Shown in pieces: positions 1-7,804 of a stretch of DNA of 64,000 nt; positions within the stretch are counted from its first letter, which is position 1, and every line of letters starts with the position of its first letter. The notes beneath the pieces were generated by a model, which worked only from the letters and a program-made list of their open reading frames with translations, made no database searches and was not told the origin of the DNA. The position numbers and the translations under genes are program-made. Source of the DNA: Allomuricauda ruestringensis DSM 13258 (GTDB taxonomy: Bacteria; Bacteroidota; Bacteroidia; Flavobacteriales; Flavobacteriaceae); the NCBI RefSeq assembly GCF_000224085.1, contig NC_015945.1:748501-812500 (forward strand). The letters run 5' to 3'.

Positions 1-1
1 G

Positions 2-67
2 GAACAAGCCGCTTTTATTACCGGGACCAACATCCCTATTGATGGCGGACTGCTAAAATCTCTTTAA
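2..67 (+). CDS. SDR family oxidoreductase, C-terminal end only (partial)
   Basis: The gene runs in from the left edge, and only its last 21 codons and the TAA stop are visible. The readable tail contains AAFITGTNIPIDGG, close to the (A/S)-x-F-I-T-G-x-x-x-x-x-D-G-G ending of classical short-chain dehydrogenases, where this segment closes the Rossmann fold and the subunit interface. Substrate and cofactor cannot be judged from this fragment. A rightward DoxX-like gene starts 93 bp downstream. Confidence 0.75.
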   Translation, partial: EQAAFITGTNIPIDGGLLKSL

Positions 68-160
68 AAAACTGATTTATAACAAATTAAACCCTATAAA
101 AACTATCAGATGTTTATTTTTTGAATACTTTTATTGAGTAACCAATAAAAGTTTAACTCT

Positions 161-538
161 ATGAATTCAAAAGTTTTTTTGGTGGTCCGCATACTTTTGG
201 GACTTTTAGTCCTAGTATTCGGACTGAACAAGTTTTTAAACTTTCTACCTGCGGGTGGTGAAATGCCCGAAGCGGTCATGAACTATTTTGGTGCCCTGTC
301 ATCCACTTACACCCTAAAATTAGTGGCCGTGGTCGAGGTATTGACCGGGCTTGCCCTAATCTTTAACAAGTATGGCGCCCTCATGGCGTTGATCTTAATG
401 AGCGTTGCCGTAAACGCTGTTTTGTTCCACATCACGCTCTCGCCAGATGGCCTCCCCCCTGCTCTTGCCCTTCTGATATTGAACATTGCTGTTCTATATG
501 GATACAAGGATAGGTATAAGGAACTTTTAAGGGCTTAA
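161..538 (+). CDS. DoxX-like small integral membrane protein
   Basis: A 125-residue hydrophobic protein with about four predicted membrane segments, roughly at residues 5-27, 48-68, 70-92 and 98-115. The N-terminal VRILLGLLVLVFGLNKF and the later VLTGLALI pattern are typical of DoxX/DoxD-like proteins of Flavobacteria. The family is broad and its cellular role is poorly defined, with links to thiosulfate:quinone oxidoreductase subunits and redox stress. The ATG is the first in frame after an AT-rich leader. A strong hairpin with a T tract follows at 568-605, so transcription probably ends there. Family call is fairly safe; function is unknown. Confidence 0.7.
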   Translation: MNSKVFLVVRILLGLLVLVFGLNKFLNFLPAGGEMPEAVMNYFGALSSTYTLKLVAVVEVLTGLALIFNKYGALMALILMSVAVNAVLFHITLSPDGLPPALALLILNIAVLYGYKDRYKELLRA

Positions 539-567
539 AACAAAGAGACAGCTTTCTGTCAATATGG

Positions 568-605
568 GCGCCCGCCTGTCCGTTCGGCAGGCGGGCGCTT
601 TTTAT
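568..605 (+). terminator. Rho-independent terminator after the DoxX-like gene
   Basis: A perfect 11-bp GC-rich stem (GCGCCCGCCTG at 568-578, CAGGCGGGCGC at 588-598) with a 9-nt loop is followed by a run of Ts on the plus strand. It separates the rightward DoxX-like gene from the leftward LytTR regulator that ends at 602. Confidence 0.85.
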
Positions 606-1327
606 AAACTCATCCGATCTTTAAAAATGTAGGATTGTCTGCGGGAAACCTCTACTTCCTTGCCATTATTTAGGGTAAGTTTTAATTTACCATTGAACCA
701 AGGCACCACATTTTTTATATAGTTGGTGTTGATAATCTGTTGACGATTGGCCCTAAAAAAAGAATCTTCCGGCAGTTTTTCTTCCACCTGGTTGAGTGAT
801 TTGTACAGCAGGGGTTTCTTGTTCTCAAAATATACACGGGTGTAATTGCCCACAATTTCGAACAGGGAAATATCTCCAACTTTTACCAACCAACAGGATT
901 CACCATCCTTTATAAATATTTGACTGCTGTCCGTTAATTTTTTGGTGGTCGATATAGCTTCTTCTTTGGATGCCATTTTGGACCGAATCTTTTCCAGAGC
1001 CATATCAAAGCGTTTATTGCTAACGGGTTTTAGCAAATAATCCAAGGCATTGTATTCAAAGGATTTTATGGCATACTCATCGTAGGCCGTGGTAAAAACG
1101 GTAATAGGAACGTCGTCCAACATCTCCAAAAGGTCAAAACCATCCTTCTCGGGCATATTGATATCGAGGAACAAAAGGTCTGGGGATTGCGTTTCGATGA
1201 GTTCCACTCCATCATCCACATTTCCAGCTTCACCTAATAGCTCCAAATCATCATGTAGTTTGATCAGTTCTTTTAATTCATTCCGTGCCAATCGGGAGTC
1301 TTCAACTATTACCGCTCTGATCTTCAT
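602..1327 (-). CDS. LytTR-family response regulator
   Basis: A 241-residue AlgR/AgrA/LytR-type response regulator. The receiver domain (about 1-120) has the acidic VED motif near the N-terminus and the phospho-acceptor Asp55 in LLFLDINMP, with a conserved Lys in LLKPVS. The C-terminal LytTR DNA-binding domain (about 135-240) has the family pattern ...SLFEIVGNYTRVYFENKK and RANRQQIINTNYI. The start overlaps the end of the upstream sensor kinase gene by 4 bp (ATGA type), so the pair is very likely co-transcribed and translationally coupled. The regulated genes are unknown. Confidence 0.92.
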   Translation of the reverse strand: MKIRAVIVEDSRLARNELKELIKLHDDLELLGEAGNVDDGVELIETQSPDLLFLDINMPEKDGFDLLEMLDDVPITVFTTAYDEYAIKSFEYNALDYLLKPVSNKRFDMALEKIRSKMASKEEAISTTKKLTDSSQIFIKDGESCWLVKVGDISLFEIVGNYTRVYFENKKPLLYKSLNQVEEKLPEDSFFRANRQQIINTNYIKNVVPWFNGKLKLTLNNGKEVEVSRRQSYIFKDRMSL

Positions 1328-2382
1328 ACCAAAGGAATTTTGATTTGTGCCACCACCTCATCGGATATTTCCTCCAATTTAAAAGATGCGCGATCGGTAT
1401 ACAACAATTTCAATCGTTGTTCAATATTTTTCAACCCTAGCTGGGTGGAATCCTTGGAAATCTCCAATTTACCCGTATTTCTAACTTCAATGAGCAATTT
1501 GCCATCTTTCTTGGTAATTGCCAAAAGTATCCTACCGCCATTTTTAAGGTTGGAAATGCCATGCTTTACCGCATTTTCTATCAGCAGTTGAATAATCATG
1601 GGCGGGATTCGCACATCGAACGTATCATCGTCCACCTGCTTAACAAACTCCAAACGATCCTCAAACTGAATTTTAGAAAGGTCGATATAGTTATCCACCA
1701 CCTCCAATTCTTCGTGGACAGGAATATCGTTGATGTTGTTTTTGGTTAGGGAATACCGAAGAATCTCGGAAAGTTTGGTGAGCATTTCCCTGGACCTGTC
1801 CACATCCTCCAACATTAACCCACGAATATTATTGAGGCTATTGAACATAAAGTGTGGATTGATTTGTCCTTTTAAAGTGTTCAATTGGGCCTGCTTTAAG
1901 GTAGTGTTCAACTCCAACCGCTCTATTCGGTTTTGATTGAGTTTTAGAAGCAATTTGATGACCAAATAGGTAATAGTCCAAGCTCCAACCAAGAATACAG
2001 AGTTCAGCACTTGGACCATGATTTTATCATAGCCTTCGAACATGTGCAATTCCGTCTCTGTCAATTCTGGCCCAAATTTTATGTAGATATATCCAAAAAA
2101 TACATTTAATAGCCCAAAAATTGTAGAAGCCACCAAGGTGGACACAATAATTTTAATGACTTCTTTGCCTCCGAAAGAATCAAAATGTACATTTCTTTTA
2201 AGGTACCATCGTAAAATAGAGGTTGAAAATACTCCTATAAAAATTCCGACAATGACCGAAAATATGGTCATCTCAAAACTGATGCCCTGAGGAATCAAAA
2301 TGGCTATGGAGTTGATAAAACCCCAACCAAGGAATTGAAGAACCCAAAATACAATGTTCCTCTTTCGCGTGCTTAACTCCAT
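1324..2382 (-). CDS. LytS/YehU-type sensor histidine kinase
   Basis: A 352-residue sensor with about four N-terminal membrane segments (within residues 8-155) and a short coiled coil. The His_kinase domain (PF06580 type) contains QINPHFMFNSLNNIRGL, with His177 as the likely phosphorylation site. The C-terminal HATPase region has LIENAVKHGI as N box and a later GLKNIEQRL glycine motif. There is no large extracytoplasmic domain, so the signal is probably membrane-linked. It precedes and overlaps the LytTR regulator. A TAAATTTG -7 box lies on the minus strand 21 bp upstream of the ATG. Confidence 0.92.
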   Translation of the reverse strand: MELSTRKRNIVFWVLQFLGWGFINSIAILIPQGISFEMTIFSVIVGIFIGVFSTSILRWYLKRNVHFDSFGGKEVIKIIVSTLVASTIFGLLNVFFGYIYIKFGPELTETELHMFEGYDKIMVQVLNSVFLVGAWTITYLVIKLLLKLNQNRIERLELNTTLKQAQLNTLKGQINPHFMFNSLNNIRGLMLEDVDRSREMLTKLSEILRYSLTKNNINDIPVHEELEVVDNYIDLSKIQFEDRLEFVKQVDDDTFDVRIPPMIIQLLIENAVKHGISNLKNGGRILLAITKKDGKLLIEVRNTGKLEISKDSTQLGLKNIEQRLKLLYTDRASFKLEEISDEVVAQIKIPLV

Positions 2383-2402
2383 TCTATCGAATCTGAACTG
2401 CC

Positions 2403-2410
2403 CAAATTTA
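2403..2410 (-). promoter_or_regulatory. Probable -7 box of the LytS/LytTR operon
   Basis: TAAATTTG on the minus strand fits the Bacteroidota -7 consensus TAnnTTTG and lies about 20 nt before the histidine kinase ATG. I see no good -33 TTG at the expected distance. Confidence 0.45.
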
Positions 2411-2437
2411 CATTAAACTTTAACGGTATAGGCTATA

Positions 2438-2647
2438 CTAAGATTTTTGTACCTTTTTTCTCTTAAAGAGGTTACAGCAAGAATTATTTTGTGGTAGGAA
2501 TGCAATCCACATCATGGTTAATCCCGAATAGAAAAAAGGAAAGTACACCATATATTCCCATGTATTGAATTTTCCAAAAATTCCTATTGAAACGCCAAGA
2601 ATACCCATGGCGAAAACTACTTTTTGTTTAGTGTTCAATTTTCTCAT
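2438..2647 (-). CDS. Small two-helix membrane protein, uncharacterised
   Basis: A 69-residue protein with two likely membrane helices (about 9-26 and 32-52) separated by a short loop, and a basic C-terminal tail (FKRKKVQKS) with a Cys-Cys pair before it. I do not recognise a named family. It lies just upstream of the histidine kinase gene on the same strand, 55 bp from it, and could share its transcript or be independent. Open frame, ATG start and membrane-like composition support a real gene, but its small size keeps confidence modest. Confidence 0.5.
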   Translation of the reverse strand: MRKLNTKQKVVFAMGILGVSIGIFGKFNTWEYMVYFPFFYSGLTMMWIAFLPQNNSCCNLFKRKKVQKS

Positions 2648-2883
2648 ATTGATGAATTATGTAACCGCATCAGCGAATTATAAAATAATGCTTACTAAAA
2701 GAGAGATAATCAACTTGGCTAGTGCTATCATGACTGTTAGGTTTAGATTTTATTTCTGAAGCTAAAGTAATTGAATCTTCTCATCCGCTGAAGTGATTTA
2801 TGACAAGTGGTAATTTTGTCCGACCGAACGGTAAAACCAATTTATTTACGCATAAAAATCACGCAACAACCTGATTATGAGTG
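2648..2883. other. Intergenic, no gene seen
   Basis: A 236-bp AT-rich gap between the small membrane protein and the DUF4136 lipoprotein gene, both leftward. Open frames here are short and unconvincing. I see no clear hairpin terminator. Confidence 0.5.
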
Positions 2884-3408
2884 TTATTTTATTTTTGGCG
2901 GGAATTTGGAAAACACTTTTTTCACTAGCTTCCTAAATTTGTCTTCCCTAACGCTGGGAGAAGCATTCTCCCGGAATCCACTCTCGGCCACAGCCTGCCA
3001 AACAAGGGCATCCCTTTGTGCATCCACCAAATCAAACTGAATACTGCGCTGCATGTTGGAACCGCCCAAGGGCAATCCTACGGATATACCCCCACCTACA
3101 TTTCTGCCACCGCCACCAATTCCTACGCCAACATTATTATTTGGGGCACCCCTGTATTCATCGCTCATAATGTTAATGAAGAGTTCCGGTTCCTCGGCCA
3201 ATCGGTAACCCCTGGCTTTTAAGGTTGAATCCATAGCGCGAAGCAATCTTTTTTCATCCAATTGGCTCAGCCCAGATTTCATGTCCGAATAATAATTGTA
3301 TGTGGAATAACTTGAAAAATCGACCGCCTTATCGTAGTCATAGTTTACCTTAACGGAACTACATGACATGAGTACCGACACCAATATTATGGAAAGTAAA
3401 TAACGCAT
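2884..3408 (-). CDS. DUF4136 domain lipoprotein
   Basis: A 174-residue lipoprotein. The N-terminal MRYLLSIILVSVLMSC is a signal peptide ending in a lipobox with Cys16 as the lipidated residue. The mature part fits DUF4136: a VDFSSYSTYNYY start, a RLLRAMDSTLKARGYRL helix, a glycine-rich GVGIGGGGRNVGGGISVG stretch and a C-terminal FRKLVKKVFSKFPP. Members are found across Bacteroidota and Proteobacteria, probably periplasm-facing, with no defined activity. It is leftward, 65 bp downstream of obg. Confidence 0.85.
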   Translation of the reverse strand: MRYLLSIILVSVLMSCSSVKVNYDYDKAVDFSSYSTYNYYSDMKSGLSQLDEKRLLRAMDSTLKARGYRLAEEPELFINIMSDEYRGAPNNNVGVGIGGGGRNVGGGISVGLPLGGSNMQRSIQFDLVDAQRDALVWQAVAESGFRENASPSVREDKFRKLVKKVFSKFPPKIK

Positions 3409-3473
3409 GATGGGACTTTTGGGTTCTCCTAAATTTAATCAATATATTGATTGTGAAGGCAGAAGAAAATGCT

Positions 3474-4475
3474 TTATTCGTTCAATAGCTTCCACAGTCT
3501 ATTCTTAAGCTGTTGTATTCCCAACCCACTTACCGATGATATGAACAAGTAAGGTACGTCTTTAAAATCCTCTTTCATGTCCTCATCCATTTCATCAATA
3601 AGTTCCTGATCTAACATATCGCATTTGGAAATGGCCACCAATCTTTCCTTGTCCAACAATTCCGGATTGTACCTTCTAAGCTCATCCAACAGAATATTGT
3701 ATTCCTGACTTACATCCTTACTATCGGCAGGAATCAAGAACAACAATGTGGCATTGCGCTCAATATGGCGTAAAAAATAGTGTCCTAGCCCCTTGCCTTC
3801 GGCAGCACCTTCAATGATCCCTGGAATATCTGCCATTACAAAACTTTGAAAATCGCGATATTCCACAATGCCCAAGTTGGGTTTTAAGGTAGTAAACTCG
3901 TAATTGGCAATTTTAGGCTTTGCCGAAGTCATTACGGAGAGCAGGGTAGATTTTCCAGCATTGGGAAAGCCTACAAGACCCACGTCGGCCAAAACTTTTA
4001 ATTCCAAAGTAAGATGTCCCTCTTGACCCTTAATACCGGGTTGGGCATACCTTGGGGTTTGATTGGTGGCACTTTTAAAATGCCAGTTCCCAAGTCCGCC
4101 CATACCACCTTCCAATACGATTTTTTCTTCACCATCTTCGGTAATTTCAAAAAGTATCTCGTTGGTTTCGGTATCCCTTACCACCGTGCCCAGAGGCACT
4201 TCCATATAAACGTCTTCGCCATCGGCTCCTGTGCTACGGCTTTTGCTTCCGTGCTCTCCATGGCCTGCTTTAAAATGCTTCTTAAACTTGAAATGGACCA
4301 GCGTCCACAAGTTTTTGTTCCCTTTGACTATAACATGACCTCCGCGACCACCATCACCACCATCAGGACCACCTTTGGCCACATATTTTTCGCGACGTAA
4401 ATGCGCAGAACCCTTACCTCCGTTTCCGGAAGAAATGTGCACCTTTACATAATCGACAAAATTTCCTTCGGTCAT
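3474..4475 (-). CDS. obg: Obg family GTPase (CgtA)
   Basis: A 333-residue essential GTPase that associates with the 50S ribosomal subunit and links ribosome maturation to growth and stress. The glycine-rich Obg fold (1-158) has the repeated GGxGG pattern ([15 protein letters not shown]). The G domain follows: P-loop GFPNAGKST, switch II DIPG, and SKCD as G4. It ends after the G domain, so the variable C-terminal OCT extension is lacking, as in many Bacteroidota. It is leftward and 34 bp from the hpt-adk fusion upstream, a likely common transcript. Confidence 0.96.
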   Translation of the reverse strand: MTEGNFVDYVKVHISSGNGGKGSAHLRREKYVAKGGPDGGDGGRGGHVIVKGNKNLWTLVHFKFKKHFKAGHGEHGSKSRSTGADGEDVYMEVPLGTVVRDTETNEILFEITEDGEEKIVLEGGMGGLGNWHFKSATNQTPRYAQPGIKGQEGHLTLELKVLADVGLVGFPNAGKSTLLSVMTSAKPKIANYEFTTLKPNLGIVEYRDFQSFVMADIPGIIEGAAEGKGLGHYFLRHIERNATLLFLIPADSKDVSQEYNILLDELRRYNPELLDKERLVAISKCDMLDQELIDEMDEDMKEDFKDVPYLFISSVSGLGIQQLKNRLWKLLNE

Positions 4476-4509
4476 ATTCTAATATAATAGAGTCTTTGTT
4501 AGGAATCAA

Positions 4510-5625
4510 TTACAGGGAGTCGATCACCTTGCTCAAACGCTCGGTAATCTCATCAATCTCTCCGATTCCGTTTACAGAATGGAATTTTCCCTGCTTTTCG
4601 TAATACACCTTTAAAGGTGCTGTTTTTTGATTGTATTCATCAAAACGGTTACGGATCTTGCTTTCGTCTTGATCATCGGAACGGCCGCTACTTTTGCCGC
4701 GCTCCAACAAACGGGCCACCAAAACATCATCCTCTGCTTCAAGGGCGATGGTAGCATTTATTTTCATGTCCTTGGATTCCAAGAAATTGTCCAATGCTTC
4801 TGCCTGGGCAGCGGTCCGTGGAAATCCATCAAAAATAAAACCTGCCGCCTCTGGACTTTTCTCTACTTCGTCTTTTAGCATATCTATGGTTACCTCATCT
4901 GGCACCAAATCACCTTTATCAATATAAGACTTGGCCAAATTTCCAAGTTCGGTTCCGTTTTTAATGTTATAACGGAACACATCTCCTGTAGAAATATGCT
5001 TCAAATTATACTTTTCTTTTAGGAACCCTGCTTGGGTGCCTTTTCCTGCTCCTGGCTTTCCAAAAAGCACTAGGTTGATCATATCTGTTTGATTTAATTG
5101 GTAAACTTCTCTTAGGTTTCTGCCCAGCTCGTTATAATCCAGCCCATACCCCACAATAAAATGGTCGGGGATCTCCAGACCCACATAATCTATGGCATAT
5201 TCACCATTGTACACATCCGACTTATAAAATAGTGTGCCGATTTTAAACTCTTTCACATTGGTATTGGAGAATAGATGAACCAACTCTTTCAAGGTACGGC
5301 CGGTATCCACAACATCTTCCAAAATAATGACACTCTTGCCCTCAATATCTTCTGGCACATCCAAAAGTGTCTCAACGATACCCGTTGATGTCAATCCTTG
5401 ATACGAGCTCAATCTCACAAAAGAAACCTCACATGGATGCTGGTAAGCTTTTAGAAAATCCGCCACAAACATAAAGGCTCCATTGAGCACACCCACAAAC
5501 AAGGGCGTTTCATCCTTGTAGTCCTCGGCAATCTCTTTGGCCATTTTATCTATGGCCGCAAGGATTTCCTCTTCTTTTATATAGGGCTTAAAAAACTTAT
5601 CGTGGAGCTTAATCAATGTTCTCAA
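4510..5625 (-). CDS. Fused hypoxanthine phosphoribosyltransferase - adenylate kinase
   Basis: A 371-residue two-domain purine enzyme. Residues 1-178 are a type I phosphoribosyltransferase of the Hpt kind, with the PRPP loop VIILEDVVDTGRTL; it would salvage hypoxanthine/guanine to IMP/GMP. From Met182 a complete adenylate kinase follows, with P-loop GKPGAGKGTQ, the NMP-binding HISTGDVFR region, FDGFPRT and LLERGK. The short lid lacks the Cys4 zinc site. A fused annotation is, from memory, common in Flavobacteriaceae. The start codon is TTG: 5625, or a second TTG at 5616 that matches the MIKLHD-type start of homologues. No ATG precedes residue 28. Confidence 0.93.
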   Translation of the reverse strand: MRTLIKLHDKFFKPYIKEEEILAAIDKMAKEIAEDYKDETPLFVGVLNGAFMFVADFLKAYQHPCEVSFVRLSSYQGLTSTGIVETLLDVPEDIEGKSVIILEDVVDTGRTLKELVHLFSNTNVKEFKIGTLFYKSDVYNGEYAIDYVGLEIPDHFIVGYGLDYNELGRNLREVYQLNQTDMINLVLFGKPGAGKGTQAGFLKEKYNLKHISTGDVFRYNIKNGTELGNLAKSYIDKGDLVPDEVTIDMLKDEVEKSPEAAGFIFDGFPRTAAQAEALDNFLESKDMKINATIALEAEDDVLVARLLERGKSSGRSDDQDESKIRNRFDEYNQKTAPLKVYYEKQGKFHSVNGIGEIDEITERLSKVIDSL

Positions 5626-5641
5626 GTTATGGTCAGGTTGG

Positions 5642-5649
5642 CAAAGATA
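5642..5649 (-). promoter_or_regulatory. Probable -7 box for the hpt-adk gene
   Basis: TATCTTTG on the minus strand matches TAnnTTTG and sits about 17 nt before the TTG start of the hpt-adk fusion, inside the region shared with divergent purK. The -33 element is weak. Confidence 0.4.
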
Positions 5650-5703
5650 ATATTTTTAAAGCTGCTAAGCCTTCACATCTTTTATAGCCTCGTGGATTTC
5701 ACG

Positions 5704-5711
5704 TATTTTTG
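5704..5711 (+). promoter_or_regulatory. Probable -7 box for purK
   Basis: TATTTTTG fits TAnnTTTG and lies 22 nt upstream of the purK ATG at 5734. Its position supports that start over an upstream in-frame codon at 5602, which would overlap the divergent hpt-adk gene. Confidence 0.45.
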
Positions 5712-5733
5712 CTTTCATTCAATTCAGAAATCA

Positions 5734-6888
5734 ATGCAATTTTTCTCTTCTGACTTTAAACTAGGGATTTTAGGTGGTGGACAATTGGGCAAAATGATGC
5801 TCTACGAAACCCGGAAATGGGACATTTACACCAAGGTTATGGACGCTTCTGAAGAAGCACCGTGCAAAATAGCCTGCAACGAGTTTGTTCAAGGCAGCTT
5901 GATGGATTTTGATGCCGTCTACAACTTTGGAAAAAATGTTGATGTACTCACCATCGAAATTGAAAACGTAAATGTGGATGCCCTTGAAAAGTTGGAACAC
6001 GAAGGAATCCAAGTGTATCCTCCAACAAAAACCTTGAGGACCATCCAAAACAAAGCGGTCCAGAAATTGTTTTATACCGATCACGGTATTCCAACAGCTC
6101 CTTTTACACGGTTTGCCTACACTTCGGAAATAGAGGATAGCATAAGCAACGGCGGCCTTTCGCTGCCATTTGTTTGGAAGAGCGCCCAATTTGGGTACGA
6201 TGGACAAGGAGTAAAGGTGGTTCGCAAGATGGAGGACCTCAAAGGCCTGCCCAATGTGGAATGCATTGCCGAAAAAATGATTGATTTTAAAAATGAGCTG
6301 GCCGTGGTCGTAGCACGAAACACCAAAGGTGAAGTTGCCACATACCCAGTGGTTGAAATGGAATTTCATCCAGAGGCCAATCAGGTTGAATATGTAGTCT
6401 GTCCGGCAAGAATTGATGATGCCGTGGCCAAAAAGGCCCAAGAAGTTGCCTTAAAAGTTTCGGAGCATATAAAGCACGTGGGATTGTTGGCGGTGGAAAT
6501 GTTCCAGACCAAGGACGACCAAATTCTAGTGAACGAATCCGCCCCAAGACCACACAACAGCGGACATTACAGTATTGAAGCAGCGTACACCAACCAGTTT
6601 GAACAACATATCCGTGCCATTTTAGGACTACCGCTTGGAAAAACGGACAGCAAAGTGGCCGGAATTATGGTTAACTTGGTAGGAGCCGAAGGCCATACAG
6701 GCGATGTGGTTTACGAGAACATCGAAAAAATACTAGAGATGAATGGTGTTACCCCACATATTTATGGTAAAAAACAGACAAGGCCTTTCCGTAAAATGGG
6801 CCATGTAACCATTGTGGACGAGAATATGGCCAGAGCTCGGGAAGTAGCACAGCAGGTAAAAGAAACCATTAAAGTGATAAGCAAATAA
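5734..6888 (+). CDS. purK: N5-carboxyaminoimidazole ribonucleotide synthase
   Basis: A 384-residue ATP-grasp enzyme that makes N5-CAIR from AIR, bicarbonate and ATP in de novo purine synthesis. The N-terminal LGILGGGQLGKMM motif is the PurK signature, and the ATP-grasp body includes VWKSAQFGYDGQGV and ESAPRPHNSGHYSIEA. The frame stays open upstream to 5602, but the ATG at 5734 places the conserved motif at the usual distance from the N-terminus, avoids overlap with hpt-adk and follows a TAnnTTTG box. purE follows after 3 bp, so the two form one operon. Confidence 0.96.
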   Translation: MQFFSSDFKLGILGGGQLGKMMLYETRKWDIYTKVMDASEEAPCKIACNEFVQGSLMDFDAVYNFGKNVDVLTIEIENVNVDALEKLEHEGIQVYPPTKTLRTIQNKAVQKLFYTDHGIPTAPFTRFAYTSEIEDSISNGGLSLPFVWKSAQFGYDGQGVKVVRKMEDLKGLPNVECIAEKMIDFKNELAVVVARNTKGEVATYPVVEMEFHPEANQVEYVVCPARIDDAVAKKAQEVALKVSEHIKHVGLLAVEMFQTKDDQILVNESAPRPHNSGHYSIEAAYTNQFEQHIRAILGLPLGKTDSKVAGIMVNLVGAEGHTGDVVYENIEKILEMNGVTPHIYGKKQTRPFRKMGHVTIVDENMARAREVAQQVKETIKVISK

Positions 6889-6891
6889 GAT

Positions 6892-7383
6892 ATGAGCAAA
6901 GTAGCCGTAATTATGGGAAGTACAAGTGACCTTCCCGTTATGCAAGACGCCATCGATATATTGAAGGAATTGGGTGTTGCCGTGGATGTGGATATTGTTT
7001 CTGCCCACAGAACTCCAGAAAAATTGTTCAGCTTTAGCAAGAGTGCCTACACGAATGGCTATGCTGTGATTATTGCAGGAGCGGGAGGCGCCGCACATTT
7101 ACCTGGAATGGTGGCATCGTTATCCCCGTTACCTGTTATCGGAGTTCCTGTAAAAAGCAGTAACTCCATTGATGGTTGGGATTCTATACTGTCCATTCTA
7201 CAAATGCCCGGTGGGGTTCCCGTTGCCACCGTAGCTTTAAACGGAGCAAAAAATGCTGGAATACTTGCCGCACAGATTATCGGAAGCTCCAATAGTGAAA
7301 TTATGAACAACATTATTTCTTACAAAGAGGGACTTAAGGAAAAAGTAATCAAAGGTGCCGAAGAAGTAAAGAAATCATTCTAA
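6892..7383 (+). CDS. purE: N5-carboxyaminoimidazole ribonucleotide mutase
   Basis: A 163-residue class I PurE, which converts N5-CAIR to CAIR as the next step after PurK. Visible signatures are VAVIMGSTSDLPVMQDA at the N-terminus, SAHRTPEKL with the catalytic His, and the glycine-rich AGAGGAAHLPGM loop. The length matches the family. It starts 3 bp after the purK stop, so translation is probably coupled. Confidence 0.97.
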   Translation: MSKVAVIMGSTSDLPVMQDAIDILKELGVAVDVDIVSAHRTPEKLFSFSKSAYTNGYAVIIAGAGGAAHLPGMVASLSPLPVIGVPVKSSNSIDGWDSILSILQMPGGVPVATVALNGAKNAGILAAQIIGSSNSEIMNNIISYKEGLKEKVIKGAEEVKKSF

Positions 7384-7406
7384 CAGCAAGCAAACCTTGG
7401 TTGATT

Positions 7407-7799
7407 ATGAACTATAATCAAATTGGCATATTATTGGGGATTTGTGCTATTGCTTTTCTAGGCTTCACCCTAAAAAAAGTGAACAATCCATATATAAAAG
7501 GTATTTGGAAAAGTGGTCTTTTGGTTTTCGTCCTATATGCAGCGCTTTTAATTTATGTTGAAATACGTTGGCAATTCATTTCAGATTATGCCAGCAAATA
7601 CGATATCAATGGAAATGGCTTCGTGGATCTGAACGAGTATTCGAATGAGGCCATTGACGCCATGAATAAAATGACCAGTAGCGCCAAAGAAAAAAGTTAT
7701 GCCGCTTTAACCTTGGCTGCATTTTCCTCCATTATCGGTTTTGCCTATTTGATGAGTGATTGGGCAGTAACCCATTTTAAAAACAAAGAACAGAAGTAA
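7407..7799 (+). CDS. Small membrane protein with an EF-hand loop
   Basis: About 130 residues with three likely membrane helices (6-22, 36-53 and about 95-115). Between helices 2 and 3 lies YDINGNGFVDLNEY; residues D66, N68, N70, D74 and E77 fit a canonical 12-residue EF-hand calcium loop (DxNxNGxxDxxE). The protein otherwise matches nothing I recognise. An upstream TTG at 7401 is possible, but the ATG is preferred. It sits 23 bp after purE and 5 bp before the M3 peptidase gene, so it is probably co-transcribed with them. A calcium-binding role is inference. Confidence 0.65.
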   Translation: MNYNQIGILLGICAIAFLGFTLKKVNNPYIKGIWKSGLLVFVLYAALLIYVEIRWQFISDYASKYDINGNGFVDLNEYSNEAIDAMNKMTSSAKEKSYAALTLAAFSSIIGFAYLMSDWAVTHFKNKEQK

Positions 7800-7804
7800 C
7801 AAAT

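Noticed and set aside
5602..5733. Upstream extension of purK
   Set aside because: It would overlap the divergent hpt-adk gene and adds residues unlike PurK homologues.
5770..6441. A 223-residue frame antisense to purK
   Set aside because: It is within purK on the opposite strand and has no domain or plausible regulatory context.
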